From contig JANAVB010031417.1 of the NCBI GenBank assembly GCA_029216955.1, positions 21,835,938-21,899,937 on the forward strand: a stretch of DNA of 64,000 nt. Reading direction: 5' to 3'. Shown here in pieces: positions 1 to 10,488 of the stretch. The notes below the pieces were generated by a model, which was not told the DNA's origin, made no database searches, and was given only the letters and a program-made list of their open reading frames with translations. The first letter of the stretch is position 1. Every line of letters begins with the position of its first letter. Made by a program: the position numbers and the translations under genes. This stretch comes from Iris pallida (taxonomy: Eukaryota > Streptophyta > Magnoliopsida > Asparagales > Iridaceae).

Positions 1-8
1 TCGAAAGG

Positions 9-3000
9 ATGCTGCACATGATGGAGGCGCAGCGAAACCAGTTCGAGAACCGACATCAACAGACGGAGGAACGACAGGCCCAGTTCGAAGCTCGCTTTGA
101 AGCTCGTTTCGACGCACATGCCAAACTTCAACAAAAGCAGTTGGATACCCTACAGCAGATCGTCCAGACAATGGCGGCCAACGGAAATTCTACGACTGCG
201 CCTACCGTCACCGTACCTGCTGCCACCGTGCCGACGATCCAACCCATTGAAGTCGACATAGAGGATCCTGAGTGTCAACCAGCGGCACCGAAAAAGTACA
301 ACTTTGAAGTGTCCGAATTCAAGAAGGCGTGCCGCACTTCCTTCAGCGGTACCGAGGGCCCTTCCATGGCAATCGCCTGGTTGGAAGAGCTGGAAGATCA
401 CTTCGAGCTTCTCGGCATTGAAGAATCGAAGCAAGTCGCCTGCGCACAACTTCAACTACGGTTGAACGCGCACGACTGGTGGGCCGTGCACAAGCGAGCG
501 ATCCGACCGGACAACAACACCGCGCCGATCTCTTGGGCCACTTTCCGCAAAGCTTTTGAAGTCCAGCACCTTCCGTCAGCTGTTCGTCAAGCGAAGGAGA
601 ATGAATTCATGCAGTTGAAGCAAGGGAGCCGGACAGTGGAACAGTATCCCGCAGAATTCAACAAGTTGTCTAAGTTTGTTGTTCAGTTTCTGCCTACTGA
701 AGAGTGCCGTGTGCGACGGTTCGAAGTGGGCCTACGACACTCTATCGGTGCGTATATCGGGGTCCCAGAGTACAAGACCATGGGCGAGGCTCTGAATCAC
801 GCTCTCCACCTTGAGAACCTGTATCCTTCCGGTGCTGACGACGTTGTGCGCCACTCCAATCACAAATGTCCTAGCTATACGGAAGGCAACAACGACGCGT
901 CAAAGCGTCCAAATAACGGCGGCTACAAGGGTGAGAAGACAATACCTAAGTGCACCAATTGCGGGCGACTTGGACAGCGTAAAAGCTACTGCTTTTTCCG
1001 CAATGTTGAATGTTTCGCTTGCGTACAGAGGGGTCATACGGCTCCAAACTGTCTAAGCTTTCGTCAGACTCGTAACGTCCTGCCACAACAACACCGTCAA
1101 GAGAATCGAGGACAGGCGCCTCGACCTCCTCCGCCCACTCAACCCGTACCACAAAATGGCCGAGTCCGTCGCCCTAACACTCAGGGCCGCGTCTACGCCA
1201 TGACTCGAGACGAAGCGCTGGCATCAGATACAGTAGTGTCAGGTATACTAAAATTTAATAATGTGCCTTCTCGTGTGTTATTTGATTCAGGCGCTTCACA
1301 TAGTTTTATATCGGCGGACTTTGCCGTCGAGCACAAATTTCCTGTAATATTATTAGATCTCGACCTTAGCGTAAGTACACCTTCAGGCACACCAATTCTT
1401 ACAAACTTAGCTTACGTCGGCGGGATTATCTGTATCGGCGGTCAAAAGATCGGTCTGGATGTGATAGTTCTAGACATGAAGGACTTTGACATCATTCTGG
1501 GAATAGATTGGCTCGGGCCATGCAATGCAACCATAGACTGCGCTGAAAAGAAGGTCATATTCTGCATACCTGGAGTGCCTGAATTTTGCTACTCGTGTGG
1601 TGAGGCGTCGCCGACCTGCATGGTGATTTCCGCAATATCTGCTCGACGGATGCTGCATTCTGGGTGCGAAGGCTATCTAGCTTCCGTTCGAGACATGCGA
1701 CAGGATGGTGCAAATGCGGGTCAGACCGACGTTGTGGCAGAATTCCCAGACGTGTTCCCGGACGAGCTACCCGACATGCCGCCCGATCGAGAAATAGAGT
1801 TCACCATCGACACATTCCCCGACACCCGGCCGATCTCGAAGGCTCCGTACAGAATGGCTCCTGCAGAACTGAAGGAACTAAAGGCACAACTACAAGAATT
1901 ACTCGACAGAGGGTTTATCCGTCCGAGTGTCTCGCCCTGGGGTGTGCCCGTGCTATTCGTGAAGAAGAAGGATGGGTCGATGCGGCTCTGCATCGACTAT
2001 CGGGAATTGAATAAAGCCATCATCCGGAACAAATATCCCCTGTCCCGTATCGACGACTTGTTCGACCAGCTCCAAGGTGCAACGGTGTTTTCGAAGATTG
2101 ATCTGCGATCGGGTTATCACCAACTCAAGATCAAGCCAGATGACGTGCCGAAGTCTGCCTTCCGTACTCATTACGGCCACTATGAGTTCTTGGTAATGCC
2201 GTTCGGTCTGACAAACGCACCTGCCGTCTTCATGGATCTAATGAATCGGGTGTTCCGTCCGTTCGTTGACAAATTCGTAGTGGTCTTCATCGACGACATC
2301 CTCGTCTACTCGAAGGATCGAGCGCAACATGCAGAGCATCTGCAGACGGTACTCCAAACCCTTCGAGAGAATCAGTTGTACGCGAAGATGAGCAAGTGCG
2401 AGTTCTGGCTTAACAGCGTCTCATTCCTTGGGAACATCATCTCCGTCGCGGGCATCGCAGTCGATCCGAAGAAAGTCGAGGCAGTTGCTGACTGGAAACG
2501 GCCCGCATCAGTTAGCGAAATTCGAAGCTTCCTAGGCTTGGCGGGATACTACCGACGCTTCGTGAAGGACTTCGCGAAGATCGCGTCGCCGTTGACTCGC
2601 CTCACCCAGAAAGGAGTCGCATTCAAGTGGTCAGACGACTGTGAAGCTTCCTTCCAGGAGCTCAAACAACGGCTCGTTTCGGCCCCGATACTTGCTCTTC
2701 CTGAAGGGACGAAGGAATTTCAAATCTTCAGCGATGCTTCTGGCCAGGGCTTGGGGTGTGTGCTCATGCAGCGGGATAAGGTGATATCTTTTGCTTTCTG
2801 GCAGTTGAAGTTGCACGAGAAGAACTACCCCACGCACGACCTAGAACTAGCGACAATTGTGTTCGCGTTGAAGCTGTGGCGTCACTATCTCTATGGTGTG
2901 GCGTGCAGGATTTATACGGACCACAAAAGCCTCAAGTATCTCTTCACCCAGAAAGAACTGAATTTGCGACAGAGGCGATGGCTCGAACTAATCAAAGACT

Positions 3001-3551
3001 ATGACTTATCAATCGACTACACGCTGGGCAAGGAAAATGTGGTAGCAGATGCGCTAAGCCGGAAGTACTTAGCTTCGTTATGTATCAACGATCGACTGCT
3101 GCATGACTTGGAAGGAATGGGCATCGAGCTCCGAGTTCATTTTAGAGACGTAAAACTGGCACAACTGCGGGTGGAACCGAGCCTACTGGAGAGGATCAAG
3201 TCTGCACAGAAGGACGACCCCTACCTGGAGAAGATGCGGAAGCTGATATCGACAGGAAAAATGTCCGACTTTGCAGAGGGCGAGTCGGGAGTGTTGCGCG
3301 TGAAGGGACGACTATGCGTACCAGACGACGCAGAACTTAGAAAGGAGATAATGTCGGAGGCGCATTATGTAAAATATTTCTTGCATCTTGGCAGTACCAA
3401 AATGTATAAGGACCTCCGCGTTGTCTTTTGGTGGCACGGCATGAAGAGGGACGTAGCGCTCTTTGTGTCAAAATGTATGGCCTGTCAGCAAGTCAAAGTC
3501 GAGCACCAGCGACCGGGCGGGGAGATGCAGAACCTCGCTATTCTAGAGTAG
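9..3551 (+). CDS. gag-pol polyprotein of element A, gag through integrase N-terminus
   Basis: An 1180-codon open frame. Residues about 1-60 are a Gln-rich coiled region. The retrotransposon gag domain is about 120-280. Two zinc knuckles follow near 315 and 335: the second is a good CX2CX4HX4C ([14 protein letters not shown]), but the first has Gln where His belongs. The aspartic protease motif [10 protein letters not shown] is near 424. RT spans about 590-830 with FIDD near 760. RNase H begins near 905 ([10 protein letters not shown]) and includes TDHKSL. The integrase HHCC region is at the end, with CMAC as its cysteine pair. The frame stops at TAG 3549-3551 and again at TAG 3555-3557, in a stretch where chromovirus integrases usually read W-K-W, so both stops look like Trp codons mutated by G to A. 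The true start may lie upstream of the window. In life it would encode capsid and replication enzymes. The element is now defective. Confidence 0.9.
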   Translation: MLHMMEAQRNQFENRHQQTEERQAQFEARFEARFDAHAKLQQKQLDTLQQIVQTMAANGNSTTAPTVTVPAATVPTIQPIEVDIEDPECQPAAPKKYNFEVSEFKKACRTSFSGTEGPSMAIAWLEELEDHFELLGIEESKQVACAQLQLRLNAHDWWAVHKRAIRPDNNTAPISWATFRKAFEVQHLPSAVRQAKENEFMQLKQGSRTVEQYPAEFNKLSKFVVQFLPTEECRVRRFEVGLRHSIGAYIGVPEYKTMGEALNHALHLENLYPSGADDVVRHSNHKCPSYTEGNNDASKRPNNGGYKGEKTIPKCTNCGRLGQRKSYCFFRNVECFACVQRGHTAPNCLSFRQTRNVLPQQHRQENRGQAPRPPPPTQPVPQNGRVRRPNTQGRVYAMTRDEALASDTVVSGILKFNNVPSRVLFDSGASHSFISADFAVEHKFPVILLDLDLSVSTPSGTPILTNLAYVGGIICIGGQKIGLDVIVLDMKDFDIILGIDWLGPCNATIDCAEKKVIFCIPGVPEFCYSCGEASPTCMVISAISARRMLHSGCEGYLASVRDMRQDGANAGQTDVVAEFPDVFPDELPDMPPDREIEFTIDTFPDTRPISKAPYRMAPAELKELKAQLQELLDRGFIRPSVSPWGVPVLFVKKKDGSMRLCIDYRELNKAIIRNKYPLSRIDDLFDQLQGATVFSKIDLRSGYHQLKIKPDDVPKSAFRTHYGHYEFLVMPFGLTNAPAVFMDLMNRVFRPFVDKFVVVFIDDILVYSKDRAQHAEHLQTVLQTLRENQLYAKMSKCEFWLNSVSFLGNIISVAGIAVDPKKVEAVADWKRPASVSEIRSFLGLAGYYRRFVKDFAKIASPLTRLTQKGVAFKWSDDCEASFQELKQRLVSAPILALPEGTKEFQIFSDASGQGLGCVLMQRDKVISFAFWQLKLHEKNYPTHDLELATIVFALKLWRHYLYGVACRIYTDHKSLKYLFTQKELNLRQRRWLELIKDYDLSIDYTLGKENVVADALSRKYLASLCINDRLLHDLEGMGIELRVHFRDVKLAQLRVEPSLLERIKSAQKDDPYLEKMRKLISTGKMSDFAEGESGVLRVKGRLCVPDDAELRKEIMSEAHYVKYFLHLGSTKMYKDLRVVFWWHGMKRDVALFVSKCMACQQVKVEHQRPGGEMQNLAILE

Positions 3552-4211
3552 AAATAGGATCACATCACTATGGACTTCGTTGTTGGCTTGCCGAGGACGC
3601 CGCGGGGAAACGATGCCGTCTGGGTCATCGTCGATCGACTAACCAAGTCAGTGCACTTTATCGCCATCAAAGTTACTTGGAGCGTCGACCGCCTTGCTCA
3701 GATACACCTTGATGAAATAGTTCGGCTGTACGGGGTCCCAGTTTCTATCGTCTCTGATCGGGATGGACGGTTCGTAGCGCGCTTCTGGAGTAGTCTTCAT
3801 TCAGCACTGGGGACCAAGTTGAAGTTCAGCTCAGCTTATCATCCTCAGACTGACGGCCAAACAGAGCGGGTGAACCAAATTCTCGAAGACATGTTACGAC
3901 TCTGTGCGATCGACTTGAAGTCAAGTTGGGACGTCCATCTACCGCTGGCCGAGTTTGCATACAACAACAGCTATCAGTCCAGCATCTAAATGGCACCGTA
4001 TGAAGCTTTGTACGGCCGGAAGTGCAGATCGCCTATTTGCTGGGATGAAGTCGGAGAACGACAGATACTTGGTCCGGAGCTGGTGGAGCAGACCGTGCTG
4101 AAGGTCAAGTTAATACGAGAGAGATTGAAGATAGCACAAAGCCGACAGAAAAGCTATGTCGACACGCACCGACGCCCTTCGAGTTCTCGGAAGGCTACCA
4201 TGTATTCTTGA
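3552..4211 (+). pseudogene. integrase core of element A, broken
   Basis: The same frame as the preceding gag-pol continues after two stops. The D,D-35-E core is visible: D in MDFVVGLP near 3572, D in SDRDGRF near 3756, and E in TERVNQ near 3867, followed by AEFAYNNSY. A third in-frame stop (TAA 3987-3989) separates this from MAPYEALYGRKCR, a well-conserved chromovirus integrase motif. The frame is then lost between about 4170 and 4200 by a one-base indel, after which the correct reading moves to another frame. The integrase would have joined element cDNA to host DNA. With three stops and a frameshift it cannot be made as one protein. Confidence 0.85.
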
Positions 4212-4609
4212 AAGTCATGCCCATGCGGGGAGTTTCCAGGTTCGGTGCGAAGGGGAAATTGAGCCCAAGATTTGTTGGCCCGTTCGAAATATTGAAGCGA
4301 GTCGCCCCGGTAGCTTACCAAATCGCCTTGCCGCCTACGTTGTCAGAGGTACATGACGTCTTCTACGTATCGTAATTGCGGAAGTATGTGCATGATCCGA
4401 GCCATGTTGTGGATTTGGGTAAGCTGGACCTGAAGGCGGACTTGTCATATGTCGAAGAGCCGGTACAAATCTTGGAGCGCAAGGATAAACTTCTCCGCAA
4501 CCATGCTATTCCCCTCGTCCGCGTCCTCTGGAGGAACCACTCGGTCGAAGAGTCGACGTGGGAGCTTGAGTCAGAAATGAAGGAAAAGTTCCCTTCATTG
4601 TTCTCGTAG
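4176..4609 (+). pseudogene. integrase C-terminus and chromodomain-like tail of element A
   Basis: After the frameshift the reading resumes with the GPY/F module (RFVGPFEI near 4270) and the segment leading to HDVFYVS, interrupted by TAA at 4373-4375. It then runs LRKYVHDPSHV to a stop at 4607-4609. The last 50 or so residues, with PLVRVLWRNHSVEESTWELE, match the divergent chromodomain typical of Tekay/Del elements, which is thought to steer integration to heterochromatin. The domain assignment comes from family knowledge. The stop and frame change are seen directly. Confidence 0.8.
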
Positions 4610-4630
4610 AGGTAGGTTCTATTTTAAGTT

Positions 4631-4663
4631 TCGAGGACGAAACTTTTTTTTAGTTAGTTATGG
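4631..4663 (+). promoter_or_regulatory. conserved pre-LTR box and polypurine-tract region of element A
   Basis: TCGAGGACGAAACTT (4631-4645) lies exactly 18 bp before the LTR start. The same box, one base different, lies 18 bp before the LTR of non-autonomous element C on the minus strand. Chromoviruses of this lineage usually carry a purine-rich plus-strand primer here. In A the tract itself (TTTTTTTTAGTTAGTTATGG) is not purine-rich and may have decayed. Confidence 0.55.
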
Positions 4664-6243
4664 TGTAGTGCCTCGTCCCTACATCGTTTCTCGTACTTGT
4701 CCATGGGGTGTGCAAGAAAGGAACACTGTCGCTATCGATTCGGTCGGGACCGGTAGGTCAGGATCGACCGAGTCGATCGAACGGGAACGGTTGAATTAAG
4801 ATCCATTTCTCGTTATGGAATGTCTTCTTCGGAACCAAGTCCCATATTCAACGAGTTACGCCTCGAGGATTGACTCTGCGGCTGAGTCGGGAGAGACCTC
4901 CCGTTGCTCTGCTTTTCACGCCGCTTGCGTTGGTTTTGGCTTTGTTTTCTGAATGCGTTTTCGTGAATGTTTTCGATGGTTTTTATGGCTTGCATTTCGA
5001 ACTCGCATTTTCTATCGAACTCCTTGAATAATGCAATGTTCTAATCGGTTGCTTGTGCGATTTCAGGTAATCGCGTAGGCGACGTCTAGCGTGACCAACA
5101 TGTTCTTTCGCCGAAGTAAACTCAAGGTGAGTGGCTGACCCTTCTCTTCTCGACCCCCTTCTTAGGCAAAGTCGATAGTGTTGTTGCGAATGAAAAGATA
5201 AATGCAAGTGCACGAACACGAATGAATGAGCAAGTTCTCAAAGAAAAGGTAGGCTATGTCTTAACAACTAAAAACAAGTCTTTGCACGGTCATGGACAAC
5301 TTGTCGACAAGGTGAGCGTTTTTCCGCACGGCAACCCGAGGCCACGGGACCGTTGCGGGCAAAGGAAAACAAATAATTAGCTGTGCTAGGCACGGGTTAG
5401 GCGAGGACTTGCAGCGGGGCTCGCTACTCACGCTGAAAGGACCCCGTCTAACAAAAGCTAGAGGAGTCCACGATGGTTCTGGGAGCCAGTGACCAACCAC
5501 ACGAAATATTGCACTTGGTATGAAAACGATAACAATTGACAGGGAAGAACATAGTAAGTTTCATAAGGCGCGACGCGGTCCGCCGCGGGAAAGTTCAACG
5601 TAAATTTTATTATGCTTGTCATATGCTTGTTTGAAATCTATTAGGATGGTTAGAAACATTCATACTCTAAGTCATATAAACTCTTCAACCAAATGAGAGC
5701 TTGGAACTTAAATAGCCACGTACCAGTACAACGTATAATGTACTGATCCTCGCTCTCCATGCAGGTACCCCAAACTACGAAGGGCGTGCCGCTTAAAAAT
5801 CTCAAGGCGGCGTGGACACTTTTGAAGCCTCGTCCGTGAGAAGGCTTGTTTCTGGATTCCTTTTGAAGAAGACCCGCACTCAGTCCAAAAGAAAAGATGG
5901 CGGCTCGACTTCCCGCGATAGCAGGTGGAAATGTGTAATGGTTTTTGCTTGTATAAAGGGGTGTAATGTATGGAACGACTATCTCATCGGCGTTCATTTT
6001 GTAAGTCGAGTCATGTTGTAGCCCGCGCGGCAATGAATGTAATGAAGTCAATGTAAATAAAGTTTTATTATTAATGAAAAGTCTACTTCTATTTCAATTG
6101 TGTCAATTAATTTTTCTGCGTACTCTAACTTGACGTTGTATTTCGGATAACCTTATGACTATGTCTTGTGCGATCGCAACTTAGGTTCGCACGGCATCAC
6201 GCCCGGGGGACGACTATCGATTCTACGGAATCGGGGCGTGACA
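4664..6243 (+). repeat. 3' LTR of element A (1580 bp)
   Basis: It begins TGTAGTGCCTCGTCCC and ends TCGGGGCGTGACA, giving TG...CA ends. A TATA box (TATAAAG, 5952-5958) and an AATAAA signal (6056-6061) mark the likely U3, R and U5 layout. A 16-nt hairpin with a TACG loop (6218-6233) lies 10 nt from its end. No coding region is seen inside. The 5' partner LTR is outside the window, so insertion age cannot be estimated. Confidence 0.8.
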
Positions 6244-6678
6244 CCAGTCGGAGATCTTGGTAACCCAGTTACGAAATCTATGGTTATGTGTTCCCATTTC
6301 CATTCTGGAATCGGCAAGGGCTGAAGAAGTCCAGCGGGCCTCTAATGTTTAGCTTTAACCTACTAGCAAACCAAACACCGAGAGACAAACCGGGCTATCT
6401 CCCTCTTCATGCCATTCCACCAGAAATGCTGACGAATGTCTTTATACATCTTCGTGCTACCGGGATGAATAGAATACTGTGAACTGTGAGCTTCTGCCAT
6501 GACCTCCTGTCTGATATCTCCACCGGGTACACAAAAACGAGTGTCGTGTCGAAGTATACCATCTTCATGAATGCACCACTCTGGCCTTCTTCCTGCCTCA
6601 CACTCAGCTCTGAGTTGCTGAAGCTTGGAATCTGCTGACTGCGCTCTTCGGATCCTCTCAACTATGCTGGACTGAACC
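6244..6678 (-). pseudogene. integrase N-terminus and start of core of element E
   Basis: Minus strand. After a TAG at 6676-6678 the reading continues through SSQYSIHPGSTKMY and HFWWNGMKREIARFV, the zinc-binding region of chromovirus integrase. It then gives CLVC followed by two adjacent TAG codons, a further TAG, and [20 protein letters not shown], the beginning of the catalytic core. It is cut off by the end of element A's LTR at 6243. The stops fall where the family usually has Gln, so they look like CAG to TAG changes. Confidence 0.8.
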
Positions 6679-7925
6679 TATAGACTGGCCATCAATGCCA
6701 CGTTGGTGGGAAGAACCACTTTAATTCCCATCTTTTGAAGATCTGCCAATAACTCTGGTTGCGCCGTCAGGAAGTAAACTCCAGCTCTCTTGCTCAACGC
6801 ATCTGCTACAACGTTGGTCTTTCCTGGGTTATACTGCAAATCCATATTATAGTCCACCAGTAGCTCGAGCCATCTTCTCTGCCGCATGTTAAGGTCCTTA
6901 TGGGTGAAAACATACTTCAGGCTCTTGTGATCAGTAAATATCTCCACTCTATCTCCGTACAAGTAGTGCCGCCAAAGCTTAAGCGCAAACACTACCGCCG
7001 CCAGTTCCAAGTCGTGGGTCGGGTAATTCTTCTTATGATCACGAAGTTGACGTGATGCATAAGATATTACCTTCCCATGCTGCATCAAGACACACCCCAA
7101 TCATCTGCCTGAAGCGTCGCAATGAACTGTGAATCCTCCGGTCCCATCTGGAAGTGTGAGAATGAGAGCCGTTACCAAACCTCGCTTCAACTTCTCAAAT
7201 GATTCCTGGCACTCTGTTGTCCATACGAACGACACATCCTTGCGGGTCAACTGGGTCATCGGAGCCGAAATCCTTGTAAAATCTGAAACGAATCGCTGGT
7301 AGTAGACGGCCAATCCAAGGAAGCTGCGAACCTCTGCCACTGAGCTAGGTACTGGCCACGTCTCGATAGCCACAATCTTCTGGGGATCCACTTCTACTCC
7401 TCCTCGGGTAATGATGTGACCCAAGTACGAAATGCGATCGAGCCAGAACTCGCATTTACTGAACTTGGTGTACAACTGATACTCTCTAAGCGTCTGAAGG
7501 ACGATTCTGAGATGCTGCTCGTGCTCTGCTTCGCTCTTGCTGTAGTCCAGGATGTCATCTAGGAACACGATCACGAACTGATCCAAGTAAGGCATGAAAA
7601 TGCGATTCATGAGGTCCATGAATACGGCTGGCGCATTGGTTGCTCCGAATGGCATAACAAGAAACTCCCAATGCCCATACCTTGATCTGAACGCTGACTT
7701 CGGGATGTCCTGCTCTCTGACTCTGATCTGATGGTATTCTGATCGCAAGTCTATCTTCGAAAACACTGAAGCCCCCTTGAGTTGATCAAACAAGTCATCT
7801 ATCCTCGGGAGAGGGTATCTGTTCTTGATTGTCATCGAGTTCAAGGTACGATAATCTACACATAGCCTGGACGTACCATCCTTCTTCTTCACAAGAAGCA
7901 TCGGGGCTCCCCAAGGCGATCCACT
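6679..7925 (-). pseudogene. reverse transcriptase and RNase H of element E
   Basis: Minus strand. RT motifs are [20 protein letters not shown] near 7860, [10 protein letters not shown], and the catalytic FLDD near 7560 (followed by ILDYSK, where families usually have ILVYSK). RNase H begins HCDASGR near 7110, is broken by TGA at 7101-7103, and continues [19 protein letters not shown] to [10 protein letters not shown]. The protease and the N-terminal part of RT are missing: gag passes straight into RT at about 7926 through a short repeated segment. It would have copied the element's RNA into DNA and cannot now be functional. Confidence 0.87.
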
Positions 7926-7949
7926 TGTACGATAATCTACACATAGTCT
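7848..7949 (-). repeat. 24-bp direct duplication at a gag/RT deletion junction in element E
   Basis: Nearly the same 24 bp (GTACGATAATCTACACATAG plus CCTG or TCTG) occurs at 7848-7871 and 7926-7949. The inner copy is the genuine RT codons for the motif LCVDYRT. The outer copy joins this RT sequence to the Gln-rich end of gag and replaces protease. It looks like a template jump or microhomology-mediated rearrangement. Confidence 0.75.
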
Positions 7950-8504
7950 GGGTGTACTGCTGCTGGTTCTGCTGCTGAAATGCCTGGGCCTGAGACAACA
8001 ATGGTCTCGGGTACTGCTGCTGCTGCATAGGTGCTGGTCCCCTAACCGATGGACTGGTTAGGTTGGAAGAGGATGAACTACCCCTATTCGGGCAGGCTCC
8101 TATCTTGTGATCTGCCACTCCACAAGCCAGGCACAATCCCTGCGCCCTGCGACAATCTGCCACCATGTGCCCTGGCTTCCCGCAATGAGAACATCCCATC
8201 GCGGTAGTCGGCTTCTGCTTCTGCTGCTGCGGGTACGTCGGGGTTGAATGTTGAACCGACGTCACTGAGACCGCCCGCCTCGGAGTTCCAATGGTCAAAC
8301 CCCTAGCTGTCTGGGCTGGAGCTGATGATTGGTGCATCTGATTGTGGGACCGCTTCCTACCTCCGGTCCTATCCACGATCCTCTGGGAGGTGTACTTGTG
8401 GCTCCTAGCTGCCCTCAATACTGCATCGAATGTCTGGTGCTCGAACTGCTTAACTGCCAACAAGATCTCCAAATGCAGCCCCTGCTGGAACTGCTGGGCC
8501 CTAT
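7926..8504 (-). pseudogene. gag C-terminal half with two zinc knuckles, element E
   Basis: Minus strand, starting at the TSD shared with element D. It continues the retrotransposon gag domain (AQQFQQGLHLEIL) and gives two intact CX2CX4HX4C zinc knuckles, CSHCGKPGHMVADC and CLACGVADHKIGAC, near 8200 to 8100. A Gln-rich tail follows. It ends abnormally at the duplication junction with RT, so the natural protease region is deleted. The N-terminal half of this gag is at 35234-35908 on the far side of D. Confidence 0.85.
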
Positions 8505-9350
8505 TGTAGGTCATAAAAAATCAAGTTGCACCCATCAAAGAAGTCATAAAAATCAAATTATGCATCCGTGAACTGCGCAGAAGACAGATTGTGCAACAAT
8601 TTGATTGTGCAGGTTGAACTGCGCACTCATCTAAGTGCGCAAGCTGACGTGGCCTCGTCATTATTACCTGACAGAAAATCAGATCTTCTGACAACTGACA
8701 GCACGGAGAATGAGGAAACTGTTCGTTTATCGTGCATCACAGCGCTCGAGGACAGCTGTACATGCAGCACAATCTGCCAGACTCTCTGCAGCGCAGTCCA
8801 TCCCAGCGCAGTCCATCCCAGTGCAATCCGAAGCCAGTACAATTCAGGTGGCGCACTCCATCAAGATAACTGACAATGTACACGTGGCCTTCATGCCATC
8901 AATTACTCACCATGTGGCAACCGTCTGTACACGATCAAGCGCATTTCAATCAAACAATGCCACGCATCATATACAGATGGTCCACGATCGAGTAACTGCC
9001 TGCGCAGTTCATTGCCTGCGCAATCCAAAGTGTGCGCCATCCAACCTGCGCAAGTCAGAATAACTAGAAGTTAGTTATTTCTAGAACTCTATAAATAGAG
9101 TTTCAAGCCTTCATTGGAGGAAAACATACATATACACACACACATATCAGAAATCATCACCAGAGATCAGGAGTTCTTGCCAAAGTGCTGCTGCAATCTT
9201 CAGAGGCTACCGTCTTCAAAGTTCACATCGTCCAAGGGATAAAGCGATCGTCATTCAGATCGTATTCCTATAGTTGTACTTTTTCAGAATTCTTATAATC
9301 TTCTTTACAAAGTTTGTTGAAATAAAGATCAACTTTTGTTTTTGCAAACA
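8505..9350 (+). repeat. 5' LTR of element D (846 bp)
   Basis: It begins TGTAGGTC and ends TTTTTGCAAACA. The TATA box CTATAAATAG is at 9089-9098. AATAAA at 9321-9326 sits in the loop of a small stem (GTTGA...TCAAC). The LTR is unusually rich in GCGCA and GTGCA words. It differs from the 3' copy by roughly 30 substitutions and a 5-bp indel. Confidence 0.9.
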
Positions 9351-9352
9351 AA

Positions 9353-10482
9353 ATGGCGACTCTGCTGGGGATGACTTTCTCCTCTGACGAAGAAGTGACA
9401 ACTCAATGTGACGTAGCGTCTATCGGAAAGACGCAGAAGACACTGGTTGTAAAGGTCAACCAGACGGCCTACGAGGCGACGATCAACTCCAGGACCACCC
9501 CTCGCACTGTAACAACTTCTGCCATGAGCAAAGTTCATCCAGTGTGGGTCCCTAAGACTGTTGCGCAGTCTGCTTCTGCTGCGCAGCCTGCTGTGCAGTC
9601 CACTGCCTCTGTTCCTAAGACTGCTGTCTCTGCTGCGCAGTCTGCTGCTACTGCCGATGCGCAGTATGCTGTTCCCCTTTCCAGTGCACAAGCCACTTCA
9701 TATGCTGCTCTGTCAAAGTGCAAGACTCCTATTCCTCTTGCGTAGTTGACTGCAACTCAGCCTGCGCAATCCACTACTCCAGCAACCAGAGTGCAACCCA
9801 AACACTCTGGCAATAAGACTCTTACTGCACAAGCCACTGTGACTGAGGCCAGAAGACTTTCTGCCAGAGTTACTCATGTGCAACCTGCCAGTGCGCCATC
9901 AACCCATGCGCAAACTGTGCCAGCGCAGTCTAAAAGAGATGGCCCTTTGGCTAATCTCTCCTCTTCTCACAACAAGGGAAAAGCTCTGCTCCTCCTCTTA
10001 AGCATCCTGTTGCTCCTGCGCAATCCACTGGGGATAGTCTTTTGGCTATTCTTCCTCCTCCCCAGAACAAAGGAAAAGGCCCGTTGGTCTTTTCTCAAAC
10101 TTCCTCGTCCCACGACTTGGAAGACAACAGAGGGAAACGTTTTTTAGTTAACCCTTCTTCACAAAACAAAGGAAAAGGCCCTTTGGTCTTTTCTCAGTCT
10201 TCCTCGATTTTTACCGTAGAAGATCAATCTGAACGTGCTCCGGCACTAGTCAGTACTCCGACTCTTTCCAATAAGGGTTCTTCTTCCCTCATTGCCAAAG
10301 GGAAGTGTACTGATCAGAGAGGTATTCTGCCTACTCCGGTAGCAGAATTCCAAGATCTCCTAACTCTCAAAATCTTCCGTTCAAGACAAGGAAAATTGCG
10401 GGTGTCTCAGACCGAAACCCCTGGAGGTGAGTTTGCTGATCTAAGAACTTATCTCAATAGACCAACTTTGGTGAAACGCTAA
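9353..10482 (+). pseudogene. gag leader region of element D, low-complexity
   Basis: An open frame begins at ATG 9353, overlapping the PBS, with MATLLGMTFSSDEE. It is rich in Ala, Gln, Ser and Thr (repeated AQS, AAQS and VPKT words encoded by GCGCAGTC-like DNA). It meets TAG at 9743-9745, continues in the same frame, and then shifts frame near 9990-10040. From there it carries two copies of NKGKGPLVFSQ (about 10060 and 10160) and ends at TAA 10480-10482, in frame with the gag proper that follows. No known domain is recognised. It may be an N-terminal extension of gag or a separate leader ORF like those described in Ogre elements. Confidence 0.55.
9354..9371 (+). promoter_or_regulatory. primer binding site of element D
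   Basis: TGGCGACTCTGCTGGGGA starts 3 nt after the 5' LTR. It has the TGG expected from pairing to a tRNA CCA end. From memory this sequence type is the one reported for Ogre-type elements with an arginine tRNA primer; the tRNA identity is not proven here. The gag leader ATG (9353) overlaps it. Confidence 0.7.
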
Positions 10483-10488
10483 CAACCA

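Larger units (their letters stand above)
1..6243 (+). mobile_element. Element A: Tekay-like chromovirus (Ty3/gypsy), 3' portion
   Basis: The window opens inside gag of this element and runs through protease, RT, RNase H, integrase and a C-terminal chromodomain-like segment to a 3' LTR ending in GGGGCGTGACA at 6243. The 5' LTR and PBS lie outside the window. The domain order (PR-RT-RH-IN-chromodomain) and the divergent chromodomain after the GPF integrase tail are those of the Tekay/Del chromovirus lineage. Directly after the LTR end, at 6244, the sequence becomes the minus-strand integrase of element E, so A is inserted in E. The expected 5-bp TSD would be CCAGT (6244-6248) and its partner is out of view. 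Confidence 0.88.

Noticed and set aside
8627..9063. Short frames on both strands in D's LTR
   Set aside because: They lie in the LTR, lack domains, and follow the GCGCA word bias.
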